Source of the DNA: Metarhizium brunneum
Lineage: Eukaryota; Ascomycota; Sordariomycetes; Hypocreales; Clavicipitaceae
Assembly: GCF_013426205.1 (NCBI RefSeq)
Contig: NC_089423.1
Coordinates: 3,286,001-3,350,000 of the forward strand
Length of the DNA: 64,000 nt
Direction: 5' to 3'
A program made the translations under genes and the position numbers. A model generated the notes under the pieces. It was not told the origin of the DNA. It saw only the letters and a list, made by a program, of their open reading frames with translations, and did no database searches. This document shows, one piece after another, positions 12,500 to 23,994 of this stretch (position 1 is the first letter of the stretch; each line of letters opens with the position of its first letter).

Positions 12500-14671
12500 C
12501 TCGCTGTGAGTCTCTGGGGATCACGGCTTGTTTAAAGGTGTTATTTGAGGCGCCGGAGAGTTGGAATGATAACGGCGATGGTTTCCACGGTGTCCGTTGG
12601 CGTCGGTCGTTGCAGAACGTTATGCGACGGGTCGTACGGGTCACAGTAGTCGTGTAAATGCTGACCGAGAGAGAGAGAGATGGAATCTGGATATCAAAAG
12701 TATTTCCAGGAAGCGAACCGAATTGGGGTCAGATTTCGAACAGTGGCAACCCGATGCAGATGCAAAATGAAAATGCAAATTCTGGAGAAATTATGGCGAG
12801 GCCAAGTATGTCGTGATGATGATGCCGGGGGACGGGGGAGCAGGATGGAGTTAAGAACAGAGTGACACTCCGTCGCTGCAGGCCTCAGCTTCCAAATCCT
12901 ACCAGACCAGACTCGACGTGTCTGGTGAGTGCTGGGATTGTGCGCGTCAGCGGGGTTCGCAGGCCCGGAGTGCACATGCATGAAGTGTCTGGTGGTATGG
13001 ACATTGAAATCTGGTTTAAATGTTAGTCAATGGGACAGGGGACTTGCTGGCGCATGTGGGAGTGGCCAGGCGCAGTGGCGTGTGGCGTGTAGCCCTGGGC
13101 GCACAAGCTCGACATTAAAGTCTGCACATGCATGCGGTACTCACTCCGGAGCTTTTCTCCCACATCTCAACACAGCCAATAGCGGCCCTTGCTGCCAACT
13201 TGTGCTAAGCTAGAGGTCACAAAGCTTCGCACATGCGTGCATTGGTACATTCCTATTTGCTCGATTTCAAGCGTCAGACGAACCAGACTCTTTTGGAACC
13301 CAGGGTGATTACATATTTGTGAGCAACGAATAATGTCTGGAACAGCGCGGAGTGCGTAAGATATATACTCCGTATGTAGTGATGGATTAAAAGGTCAGAC
13401 GCGCGCTGTACACTTGCTTGTTATTGTACTATTACCAAATGGGTGCACTGTTAGAAGGCAGTCGGTATTATGTACTTAGGTACTTACTTAAGTAAGTACT
13501 TGACTTCTCGAGACAATGCATTCTACTTACAAGTACCCGGATTTTATGTTGGGTTCCTGGGTTCCACGAATACATGACAATTGTTTGTTCTTTCTGCCCC
13601 GCCACCAATTCGTCTCGATCCGATACTCTCTTCCCCACGTTGACCTTCTGAGCACATCCTGGTCCCGCTGTGCTTTGCTGCAGGCCAAAGCTACTAAAGG
13701 ACGTGAACTAGATCCCCTGCATGTGTCTCTGATTGTCACCTACATACTTATGTACGTACGTGCTTCGTCCGGCTAGGGAAAATGGGGAAACACGATCCTG
13801 CTGCGGGGTGAGTCAGTCTCGGAAAATTATGGCTGCCTGGTGTTGGGTCGTCGCGTCTACGCCTTCATGTACTCGCTTTTCAAGCACAGGTTAACAAATA
13901 ATCTATTGCTTTTGTCCACCGGAGGCTGGTGTTTTATATAGCAAGGGGCAAAACTATATAAAACCAGGTCAGGTACCCAAATACAGCGCCCTAAACTACC
14001 ATTTAATATATTAGTATATTAATGTATACTTCTCGATGGATATGTATATATCTATTCTGCCGCGGACTGTAATTGCAGGTAATATACAGAAGAGGGTTGG
14101 GATCGCACACAGACTACTTATAGGCTCGTTATCACAGTCAATTCATGAATATCTAACACATACCACGACGTAGGCAATCAAGCAAGTGAGAAGCAGAGAG
14201 TGAGAGACGGGCAACTGTGTCAGCAAAGACCAAGAGCTGGGAAGGAACATTATTTACGACGAACGACGATGCTATAGTCGAAATAAACGTCCCTACCCTG
14301 CATTCAGATAAATGACAATCTCGCGTGCCTTGAATTACCGCGGTAGGGCTCCGCGGACAGCCGCTAATTTGGGTGGGGAAATCGGTTCGCTTACAGCCGG
14401 TAAAAAGGCGCTAGCGGCCATCAAGGGAACTGGCAAAAGGCACGTCAACTGGTGAAACGGAATTTCGGAAGCGGGCTGGATCCAGGCTTTGGTACGGAGT
14501 GCAGTGTACCAGCCCACCAGTGAGTGCGCTTGTAACATTTACCCGCTCCATCACCGACTTCGCTCTTGCATTCTCTCGCACGTTGCGCTCAAAGTTGCTC
14601 CTGTGACATCTCCGCAGGCTTCCCGTCAATTGTTCAGAAAATAACTGGAAAAGCCTCTACATTGGCCCATC
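12500..14671. other. Intergenic region between two divergent genes
   Basis: No gene is supported. It should hold the promoters of the BTB/RCC1 gene (minus) and the dicarboxylate carrier (plus). It contains a (GA)n tract at about 12668-12681, a perfect 20-nt palindrome at 13480-13499, TACTCCGTA at 13366 and a degenerate copy of the AT-rich repeat at 13962-14065. Confidence 0.55.
13962..14065. repeat. Degenerate copy of the dispersed AT-rich repeat
   Basis: It shares ccaggtcaggtacc, then an AT-rich core ending in aatgtatactt, then cgatgg and a tatata...tattctgccg block. The same order of blocks is seen near 22.64-23.04 kb, and the tattctgccg block also occurs in the copy near 48.9 kb. It is too diverged to show terminal repeats. 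Confidence 0.4.
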
Positions 14672-15935
14672 ATGTCACAGGAGAAGCCTCTCCCCTTCAT
14701 CTACCAGTTCGCCGCAGGTATGCCATGCTGATGACGAGCCCAAAATGTTCCGATATATCGGAACCGGCTAACAATGCCACAGGCGCCATTGCCGGTGTGT
14801 CGGAGGTATGCCTTCCACGCGATGCAATACACACGAGAAATATCATGTTCTAACATAGAATTTTGTCAAGATTCTGGTAATGTGAGTGTGTCCCAAGGAT
14901 TGCTTTCTGGCATAAACCTCCCATGACAACCCACTGACGCACATCTCACAGGTACCCATTGGATGTCGTCAAGACTCGCGTGTACGAAGTTCCCGCCTCC
15001 TCAAGACCGTTTCATCGATCCGTGAACTAACTTTGCCAGTCAACTGCAAACCGGAAAGGGCAGTGGCGCCGAGTCTTATAATGGCATGTTGGACTGCTTC
15101 CGCAAGATCATCAAGAATGAAGGGTGAGGACTCTAGCCTGAACACGGAGAGTCACGGCATTGACATTTTCATAGCTTCTCACGTCTCTACCGGGGAATCT
15201 CGGCTCCTATCCTCATGGAGGCCCCTAAGCGTGCTACAAAGTTCGCCGCCAACGATGAATGGGGCAAGGTTTACCGCAAGATGTTCGGCATGAACACTAT
15301 GAACCAGTCCCTCTCTGTTCTGACTGGTGCCACTGCCGGTGCCACTGAATCATTTGTCGTCGTCCCCTTCGAGCTTGTCAAGATTCGTCTTCAAGACAAG
15401 GCCTCTGCTGGAAAGTACAACGGCATGGTTGACTGCGTTGTCAAGACCGTCAAGAATGAGGGTATCTTGACCATGTACCAAGGTCTGGAGAGTACTTTGT
15501 GGAGACATATTCTCTGGAACGCCGGTTACTTTGGTTGCATCTTCCAGGTCCGACAGCTGCTGCCCAAGGCAAGCACCAAACAGGGTCAGATGACGAACGA
15601 CTTGATCTCTGGTTCCATTGGTGGTACGGTCGGCACGATTTTGAACACGCCCATGGATGTCGTCAAGAGTCGAATTCAGAACACCCAGAAGGTGCCTGGA
15701 CAGGTTCCCAAGTACAACTGGGCTTGGCCATCGGTCATTACTGTGTTCAGGGAAGAAGGCGCTGGTGCCCTGTACAAGGGTTTCCTGCCAAAGGTAAGAC
15801 GCATTTCCTTGTAGAGTCACTTGCACATGACGTTCTGACACGTACAATCAGGTTCTCCGTCTCGGACCCGGAGGTGGCATTCTACTCGTCGTTTTCACTA
15901 CAGTCATGGATACTTTCCGCAAGTGGCAGTCATAA
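14672..15935 (+). CDS. ODC1: Mitochondrial 2-oxodicarboxylate carrier
   Basis: This inner-membrane carrier of the SLC25 family exchanges 2-oxoadipate and 2-oxoglutarate, linking cytosolic lysine metabolism to the TCA cycle in known fungi. Seven exons are inferred: 14672-14717, 14783-14805, 14871-14881, 14952-14981, 15040-15123, 15175-15793 and 15852-15935. They give 298 residues, matching the family. Three carrier repeats are visible, each with the Px[DE]xx[KR]x[RK] signature: YPLDVVKTRVQ, VPFELVKIRLQ and TPMDVVKSRIQ. Six membrane helices follow from the tripartite fold. The start MSQEKPLPFIYQFAAGAIAG is a typical Odc N-terminus. The first five exons are very small, one only 11 nt, and no single open frame shows the N-terminal third. 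The third exon join (ILVM into YPLDVV) is fixed by the signature motif. Specific substrate assignment is by overall resemblance. Confidence 0.92.
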
Positions 15936-17799
15936 ACATATACCCCAGCTAGACCATGAGGCCAATGGAGATACAATGCAGTGATGATGGAGACGCTCAA
16001 CGCTCATTGAGGTTTGAATAAACGATAGACGCAGAACTATATTGCATATAGACAAGAATCACGGTAATAATAGCGATGCCATAATTGCCTTTTTCGTTTT
16101 GGAGGTGTAGAGTGTGATCTTTACCCGTCCGGAAGTGTGTGTGCTCCCACCGTGTTACTATAAGAGATACAAAAGCGTCAGGTCGAGTTCAATCTCTTTA
16201 AGCGGGTCGCGCCACCCGAGAACAATATTTTTATGTGTTCTACGGAGTAAGTATGCACATATACATGTAGAAAAACCGTCGTAGGAATAGGTGACGTGCA
16301 GCTTCCAACTTCCTCAGTCGGTCCAGCGTAAATCAAGGCCACCTATCATTAATTTTTATTGAAGATTTTTTTGGTGGTAGCGGCATGCCCGGCGTTGGGC
16401 CGCCATCGCGAGTCAGACACCCGTCGACTGCTATTACGTGTACATAAGAATGTATGTACGCGTCGATTTGCCGCTCGTAGAACAAGTTCTAAGTACTACC
16501 AGTTGACCTAAGCAAATATGGGATGTCAAGTGGATGTGGCTGGGGTGGATTGGCCGTTACGCTTGTGACGTAGTGCATTGAAGACTCCATGTCGACTGCG
16601 GCATTGGGGCCCTAGAACCTGTGTCAAGAATCAATTGACGGTGAGATTACATCTGGTGAACTGTGATGCGCATGCGCCACGCCCAAGTTGCCAACGAGAC
16701 GACCTACCTGGGCAGGTACTTATCCTTGGCAGGTGGTCAAGCGGTGTTTGTCGGACAGTCGTGACGATCAATCGCAAGCCGTGCCAGCTAGGGCAGTGCA
16801 GTTCTGTGACTCGGTGCAAAGAAAGCAAAAAGTCTGGTACCAGTAATTTGACAGCATCCCTATTGAAACCGCTTCCCGCAAGGATAAGGACTGTCCATGA
16901 TGACGTCGAAGCATTATGTAGCTACACACAGCGGCAACTACGAGTACGTAATCCGCAGCGAACGGGCGAAAGTACCCGGCCTGTCGTCGGTACCCTGCAC
17001 GTACCAGACGGAGTACAGGGATGGAGGATGGCGGCCAGGCCCCAGTTGCAATAGTCTAGCGTCCAGTCTTGGCCAGGACAAGCCACTCGAACGCTGGCTG
17101 AGTGCTGCGACACTCTCTGAGGTTCGCCTCTCCCAAGGCCGGGAAGCCGCTTGAAACCTCGAACCATTCAACTCCCTTCTTTGTCTCGCCGTCGACAAGC
17201 CGCGTTAGCATAGGAGAATCTCACCTTGTACATACCGCCGCTCTCTGCGCTCGACTGGGATCCTTCAACACCGCTTGCACACCCCTGCTGGCATTGGCCT
17301 GTTCGTCATCACTTGTTCTGTCCGTCGCGCGGCCACCTGAGCTCCCTCTCCACGTGCACTTGCAGTCGAGCTTGTACTTGCGACGGGGGCAACCAAGCAA
17401 CCCCCGCGACCACCGCCCTTCGGCTCCTGGTGACGAGCCTTTCAACCGTCGTCGTTTGACCATCCGAGACAGGTTGCCTTGCCAGTCTTTCAATTAGAGG
17501 GCTTGCTGTGAGAGGTGTTTCTGTGTTTCTGCGACGAGGGACAAACCCGAAGCTCATACGCCTTTGTTTCGCAGCGCCGCCTCGGTCAGTAGGTCCAACT
17601 TCGCTCGCCTTCGACTCTACGGTGTGAACCGGTCTCGCCGTCTCCGCCCTTTGTCTTTCGACTTCGAAGACAACTGTGAGGGGTGAATTTGGACAGCCTC
17701 AAAGCCGCGACCTGTCCCGAACCGTCGACTTTTTTTCTTCGTCTTTCCTACAAGCACGGCCAAGTCTACGGAGGCATTCAAGCCCCGCAATCGCCCATC
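15936..17799. other. Intergenic region upstream of the epsin gene
   Basis: No gene is supported. A 158-codon plus-strand frame at 16578-17054 has no domain and overlaps equally long minus-strand frames. From about 17200 the plus strand becomes pyrimidine-rich, as is common in fungal 5' leaders, and probably contains the epsin promoter and leader. TACGGAGTA occurs at 16241. Confidence 0.55.
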
Positions 17800-19641
17800 A
17801 TGTCCAAGGTTATGCGAAGTGTCAAGAATGTGACCAAGGGGTATTCCAGTACCCAGGTCAAGGTCAGAGAAGGTGAGCGACTTCCTGGAACGGCCTGTGA
17901 TATTAGTAGCGCTATTTTCTAAACCGAGTGTCTTCAATACTTAACAGCTACGAGCAACGATCCATGGGGTCCAACCGGTACTCAGATGAGCGAAATTGCT
18001 CAGCTGACGTTTAATACGTAAGCTTTGTTGACTTTATACCCAATCAAACCATGATTGACCTTCTTGCCATGTACAGGTCGACCGAGTTTTACGACATCAT
18101 GGACATGCTTGACAGGCGTCTGAACGACAGGGGCAAGAACTGGAGACACGTGCTTAAAGCACTCAAGGTTCTCGACTACTGTCTTCATGAGGGCTCGGAG
18201 CTGGTTGTTACTTGGGCCCGCCAAAACGATTATCTTGTCAGGACCTTGAGAGAGTTTCAATACATTGATGAAGAGGGTCGAGACGTCGGCCAGAATGGTA
18301 GGATGACTCTTCGACAGCTACAATGGCGGTTGGTATACTGACGCAGGTTCAACAGTACGAGTGGCCGCCAAGGACTTGTCCTCCCTACTTGCGGACGATG
18401 CGCGACTGAGGGACGAGCGAAGCAATAGAAGAAACTGGAAGTCTCGCGTAACGGGGGTGGAGGAGTATGAACCGCAGCATGCCGAGCCGTCAGCGTCCCG
18501 CCGACCTCGCGATAGGCGAGTTTTGGCCAACGATGAAAATGACGCAGAATACAGACTAGCAATAGAGGCTAGCAAGGTTCAAGAAGAAGAAGACAGGAAA
18601 AAGCGCGAGAGTAAGAGGACTGATGACGACGACAATGATCTGGCCAAAGCAATCAAACTCAGCCAAGAGGAAGAAGAAAGAAGGCGCCGCGAACTCGAAG
18701 ACAGCAACGCCAACTCTTTGTTCGATGACTATCCTCCTCAGCCATCCACGTCAAATCAACCCCAGTACACCGGGTTCAACCAGGGCTACCAGCAGGGCAA
18801 CCAGGTAGACTTCTTTGCCAACCCTGTCGACCAAAACGCTGTAATGAACCAACCCACCGGGTTCATGAACAATGCGTATACTGGATATCAGCAATCTCAA
18901 CCAACCGGTTTCCAGCCAAACTACAACCAGGCCTTTGGTATGCAACCCACTGGTATGGGCTTGTATCCCTATGGTCAACAGCAGAACAACATGACTGGCT
19001 TCCAGCCGCAGGCGACTGGTTTCAACCCATATGCCCAGCAAATGCCTCAGCTTTCTCAACAGTCTTCGGAGTCTGCGCTGCAACCAGGCAGCAACAATCC
19101 CTGGGCCACCAACAAATCCCAACAACAGCCATCCCTGATGCCAACCCCCACAGGCTCAAACAACCCTTTCGCTCAGAACAACCGCCCGTTAACCTCGAAC
19201 CCTATTTCCACTCTGGGAGCTTTGCCAGAGCAAAAGACTTTGTCAACCTTCAACAACCAGCTGATGATGCAGCACCAGCAGCCCCAGCAACAACCGCAGC
19301 ACACCCTCAACCCTCCCCCGCAGAAGGAAATGAACGACTACCAAAGCAAGCTAAACAATCTCTTGGCAACGGGCGACGGCATGGATACTTATGGCAACAC
19401 TGGAGAGCTTCGCATTCCTGCTCAGCACACGGCCCCAGGCATGTTTGCCAACAGTGCAGGTTCCGGGGTTCAGCGACTTGGTGCCAATGCTACGGGCAAT
19501 CCATATATGCGTCAACAGTTCACTGGTATGCCAAGCGTCACATACGGCAGCCAGCCTACCAACGGCCAGGGCAGCAACAACCCGTTTGGTGCTGGGCCGC
19601 AGCAGCAACAGGGTCAGGGCCACGACCTTATTCAATTCTAA
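17800..19641 (+). CDS. Epsin (ENTH-domain endocytic adaptor)
   Basis: This is a clathrin adaptor of the Ent1/Ent2 type, binding PtdIns(4,5)P2 and ubiquitinated cargo at sites of endocytosis. Exons 17800-17872, 17948-18017, 18077-18297 and 18356-19641 give 549 residues. The ENTH domain covers residues 1 to about 140 (VMRSVKNVTKGYSSTQVKVR, TSNDPWGPTG, KNWRHVLKALKVLDYCLHEG). Two ubiquitin-interacting motifs follow at about 183 (AEYRLAIEASKVQEEE) and 215 (NDLAKAIKLSQEEEE). The Gln/Asn-rich tail carries two EH-binding NPF motifs (SNNPFAQ, SNNPFGAG) and ends in a clathrin-box-like LIQF. Six copies of a QxTG motif occur in the tail, for example QPTGF and QQFTGM. They resemble Ark1/Prk1 kinase sites known in yeast Ent1/2 and Pan1, which suggests phospho-regulation. 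The start is the first ATG that opens the ENTH domain. Confidence 0.93.
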
Positions 19642-20490
19642 TTTGATCTACTTCCTGAGCCCTTGATCCGCCCCTTGTTATTTTTGTTGGTACCGTTATT
19701 ACAGTGAGTGGAGCAGGCTGTTGTTGCAGTACGCTGTAAAACCACCAAACATCTACAACAATACCCACCGTTTCCCCTTTGTCAAATCACGAATTTTTCT
19801 CTTTTTCTCAATGGCAATGAAGAATGCTTTACTTATCGTGTTGGAGCCAAAAACCCAAACTCACCATACCTGTTGTTTCTGCCGTTGATTCATCTTCATC
19901 TAGGGAGGATATTTTGGAAGTCAGACCTGGGCTGTGTATGTGTTGGGGAGTTGGGCAAGACTTGCTTTGCACAGGTGTGGTAGGGTGGTCCCAAATTACT
20001 TTTATTTTGTAACGGGTTATTTAGAGAGCGCTCTTTCCAATTAAAACTCCTAGATCTGATGCAAACGTGATTCCCTACTTTTCCAATGTCCAATGATTAA
20101 CGACGTGAACAATTTCCCTTTGACACCCCAACGCCTTGTCGCCTGTGATGATACCCGAATGGGTGGACGGTGCCTTGCCATGGCGGCTGCTTTTTGACTC
20201 TGCATCGTCATGCTGCTCAGGTTAAGAACAGGTATGTAATCTTGGCTGCTTGAATCATTCGAGAGCCTGTAGCCCATGGGGAATTTCTGTGCTGAAGAGC
20301 TGCGGCAGCACACAAATCATGTGCGGTTGATATTAGCCGTGGGCGTTCTCTGAGCGACCTCGTGACCTCCTCATTGGGGCTCGGCGATGAAGAGTTTCCG
20401 ACCGCGATGAGCTTGAACCAGACAGTCTGCTGGCTTGCAAGGCCGCGCGTGACCTGACTAGACTGTTTGCAATCTCGGCTGCCTCTTCGT
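19642..20490. other. Convergent intergenic region (two 3' ends)
   Basis: This lies between the stop codons of the epsin gene (plus) and the centrin-like gene (minus). The left half should be epsin 3' UTR. On the minus strand 20490-20334 stays open for about 50 codons in a frame shifted from the centrin-like gene and may be coding (see findings). Otherwise nothing is recognised. Confidence 0.5.
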
Positions 20491-21213
20491 CTACCCGGCC
20501 TCCTCCATCATCTGCATGAACTCATCCAGGCTGACGCCTCCCTTGCCATCGTGATCCAGGTGATCAATCATGCTTTGAATCTCCTCATCCGACAAGGTAC
20601 GCTCGTCTTTGATCTCCTGTGCTAGGTGGCGCAAGTCCTCTACTGATATGAACCCATCCTGGTCGTAGTCGAACATGGCAAACACCTTGGCTGCCTCCTC
20701 GCGTGGGTCTCGATTGGCAATAAGCTTGGCGGCACATAACCGGAATTGGTCGAGGTATACGTAGTATCTGTTGACGGGGCAGGATTGCTGGTCATGCCAG
20801 TCTGGGGGGACGGAGCCGTAGGACTGAAGCTCGCGGAAGTATTCGGGCTTGCTTAGGTCGAAGCCAAGGGCGGCCAGGGAGTGTTTGAATTCGTACGAGT
20901 TAAGCCAGCCCTTTTTCTTCATGTCCATTAGATCGAACTGGCAGCCCATGGCTTGTTAGTAAAGGCATGACGGGGAGGGGAGTCAAGGTTGCATTCGCGG
21001 CGCAAAACTCACGACTTCGTCAATGTGCTCGCGATCCTCGTCGGCGATGGAGGCATATTCCTCGTTGGCGGATACTTGCGGAGCTAGGGGTTGCCGTTGC
21101 TGCTGCTGCGGCTGCGGCTGTTGGTTTTGCTGGTTTTGCTGGAATTGATGCTGGAGGGAGCTAGGTCCTATGGAGCGGCCCGGGAAGGGGCGCGGCGTGG
21201 CGTGAGGATTCAT
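20491..21213 (-). CDS. CDC31: Centrin-like EF-hand protein (Cdc31-like)
   Basis: This calcium-binding protein of the centrin/caltractin type is expected at the spindle pole body and in Sfi1 or Sac3-Thp1 complexes by analogy with yeast Cdc31. Exons 21213-21013 and 20937-20491 join in phase 0 across a 75-nt intron to give 215 residues. A Gln/Pro-rich disordered head (residues 1-55) precedes four EF-hand units. The first is degenerate (FDLMDMKKKGWLNSYEF) and the second is expanded by an insertion (VPPDWHDQQSCPVNRYYVY). The third (FDYDQDGFISVEDL) and fourth (LDHDGKGGVSLDEFMQMM) keep calcium-ligand residues. Downstream minus-strand sequence stays open in another frame, so the C-terminus could be longer (see findings). 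The insertion and head make it less typical than yeast Cdc31, so another centrin-related protein is possible. Confidence 0.8.
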
Positions 21214-23994
21214 GGTTGTAGGACTGAGGAGTCGAGTTCTTGAAGATAGTGCACTGGCGAAACGCGAGTGTCGAGGTTGGAGAAGCAGCTAGAAATAGTC
21301 TCGCGCGTGAGCAACTAGCTTGCAACCAGTTGCCTGTAGGTTTCAGGAACGTGAGCGGAAGAGGGCGACTGGGTATGTTGTTGTTATTATTATTTCCGTT
21401 GCCGACCTGATGTGGAAGGGCTGGTGATGCTTGCTGATTACGCCGAGGAGGGAAAGGAAGCTTTTGCGACGCGCCTGGTCGAAACCACGCGCGACTCGCA
21501 GCCAAGAGGAGAGAGAGTATTGGGTATTCGTGCTACCCAAAATCGCTATGCGCGCGGACGACCCACTAATTTCCTGCTTTGTCGCGATTCAGCGAATCAC
21601 CTGCTAGGGGAAGGAAGTTTGTAGTCCTTATTGCTACCCAACTCAAATAAATATACATAGATTGGTTTCTTCCGAGCAGTGTTTCTTGAGAAATACTCGG
21701 TGCAGCGGCTAAATACAAAGGCTTCCAAAGCTGGAGAAGATACAATAAATAGGGAGGATATCCTCTGGCCTGGTCAGCATGAAAGCTCCCTATATGGGGT
21801 ATGAGAGGTGGTGGGACGCAGAGAAAATAGGCTTGAAGAGGATGTAGCTAGCTCATCTATTACGAAGAGCGGTTTTGTGCTTGGTATTCAATCTACCTAG
21901 CTGTGGACCCGAGGGCTTTTCATAGATGCCGATGGCGAATTGAAGGTTCGATACAAAATGCCCCCTGTACAGGCTTTCTGCGCGGAACCGCGCGCTCGAG
22001 GTATAACAGACAAGTTGAATCGCAAGAGAGTTCTCTAAGCTATGGATTGCGCCTGCTAGCAATGCTTGTGTAGTTCCATGCACGTGGCTGTATGATCCTC
22101 CACAGCGTCCTTGTTGTTGTCTGTAAATTTGAGGTTGACATGTTCTGGGCTTGCAGGCCCTTGTATGGAGGAAGACTGAATCATTCAATAGGCTCGTGCT
22201 CTGTGAGAATTTTGAAGCTACTTCGGTATCGGTTAGTATATTCTGTTATACTTGCTGACTATGAATCGACTCTGAGAGTTTGACTTCCCGGTTAGGCCGA
22301 AGGCAATCAAGCGAACTACGGGAAGATGTTGATACTATGAACAATACATTCAATCATTTTCTACTCGTCTTTCCCACATAATTCCCTCCATACAATGCCA
22401 GAGCCATATCACACGGTAGAGATACTACGTAATACTACCCCGAAACGACGCTCCGCTGCGAGGAAAATATACATATACACCCCTGGCAAGCCTGTCTCTG
22501 TTTCTGGGCTCGGCAGTAACGTCTATGGAAATGCTGCGAGATCCCACACAACCCTCTGTTCTATCATACAAGTTTCTGCAGATATTTTCGAAAAAAGTCA
22601 CATGGGTATGGCACAACGCGGAAGGCATAGACTATTTGACCAGATCAGGTACCTGGCTATCGCGATCCATACCATCATATACTACAGTATATTATTGTAT
22701 ACTTTTTGATGGCCCTCCGGCATGAGGTAAAACTACCAATATTGGGTTATTTGGAAGCTTTTAGGTTGCCTTATTGGCTCCCTCGGGTGCTGGTTTAGCG
22801 ACATTTTTGGTGCTGCGTAAATTACCAATTGTGTTGGCGTGTCTGACGCGTCACGATGCACAGCCGGTGTATTCTTTGGTCTCGTATTGTTTTTCTTGAC
22901 TTGGTGCAGCCTAATACTGTCTTCTCAGATATCATGCTTGCACGATACTTGTATCATTCTTGTATTATCATTTGCCTCGAGGGTGACACAAAAACAACTC
23001 GGTATACTCTTTGATGGGCATATATATTCTGCCACTGCATCTCCAACTTGTTGGTGACAAGCCAAAGACTTGCGGACTAGTCTGTTAGGGCCCATATGTG
23101 AGGCACCATATCATTGTTGCTATGCCCTTCTAGCTAGCTCTCTTCCTTTCGCATCGTGATCAAGCTTTTCTCTTTTACTAGCTCTTCTGCAATACACACT
23201 CGTCAAATTGCATGACGAGCTCCTGTGCCTTCATCGTATACCCCTTGCGTAGTCCCGGACGTAGTCAGCCGTCGTGTCTCTGCTGCTTATGAAGAAATGG
23301 ACGCAATGGACTATAATTAGGCAAAGCGGCGCTTTGTCTACGTTTTGCGTCATTGAGAGAGCCGTGGACGAGGTGATACAGCCGGGGATACGGGACTCTT
23401 GGAAAGAATGCTTGGGCATGTGGCTTTTTCACCGAAGCTTCAAATGTTGGTTCTAATTCCAATCATGTCCAGGACTGACTGGAGGTAGGGTGGTACTAAC
23501 ATTGAAGTACGAGTTAAAAATCATGGTTCATCGTAGTTGCACAGAACGACAGGCAACAGCGTCTCGCCCCACTGTTAGCAGCCTGGCTTTGCTGGGATTG
23601 AATCTTTGATCTTCACTAGAAGGTGATTCGCCAGAGCCTGATAATTTAAGGAATAAGTGGGTCGAGGCAGGCAGGTACTTCTTGGGAACCGCCTGGCCAC
23701 AGGTGCAGACTTGGAATGCTTAATTTCGCGCCTCGCCTCCCAGACCAGAACTTCGCGACAACGCAATCGAGTCGGACTCGACTTTCATCAACGTCGTCGT
23801 GGTGGAATCAAGGCCGACACCAATTTTGCATTGGTGACTTTTACTCGACGACCGCGACCGACATCGGAATCTTTCCACGCCGAGAGCCTGCAGTTCAAAT
23901 CGCGCCTCAGACGGGCGATTGGAGCTCTTGAGGCCCAACTATCGAATCGACTCCTGAAACCCGCGGCTCTGCTGCCGATAGATACGGGGTAATC
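21214..23994. other. Intergenic region between divergent centrin-like and NUP145 genes
   Basis: About 2.8 kb without a supportable gene. It includes the centrin-like gene promoter (left), an AT-rich stretch around 21.6-23.2 kb with degenerate repeat copies at 22640-22712 and 23002-23037, and the NUP145 leader on the right. I checked 23560-23640 for a tRNA because of a T-loop-like string, but no cloverleaf could be drawn. Confidence 0.55.
22640..23037. repeat. Degenerate copies of the dispersed AT-rich repeat
   Basis: The 22640-22712 part has ccagatcaggtacctggct followed by an AT-rich core and tatactttttgatgg. The 23002-23037 part has tatactctttgatgggcat followed by atatattctgccactg. These blocks match the element near 6.3 kb (tacctggctatc) and the copy near 14.0 kb (tatacttctcgatgg, tattctgccg). 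The pieces may be one element interrupted by about 300 bp, or two remnants. Confidence 0.4.

Noticed and set aside
23560..23640. tRNA-like T-loop string on the minus strand
   Set aside because: It contains gattcaatccc, but no cloverleaf of normal size could be folded around it.
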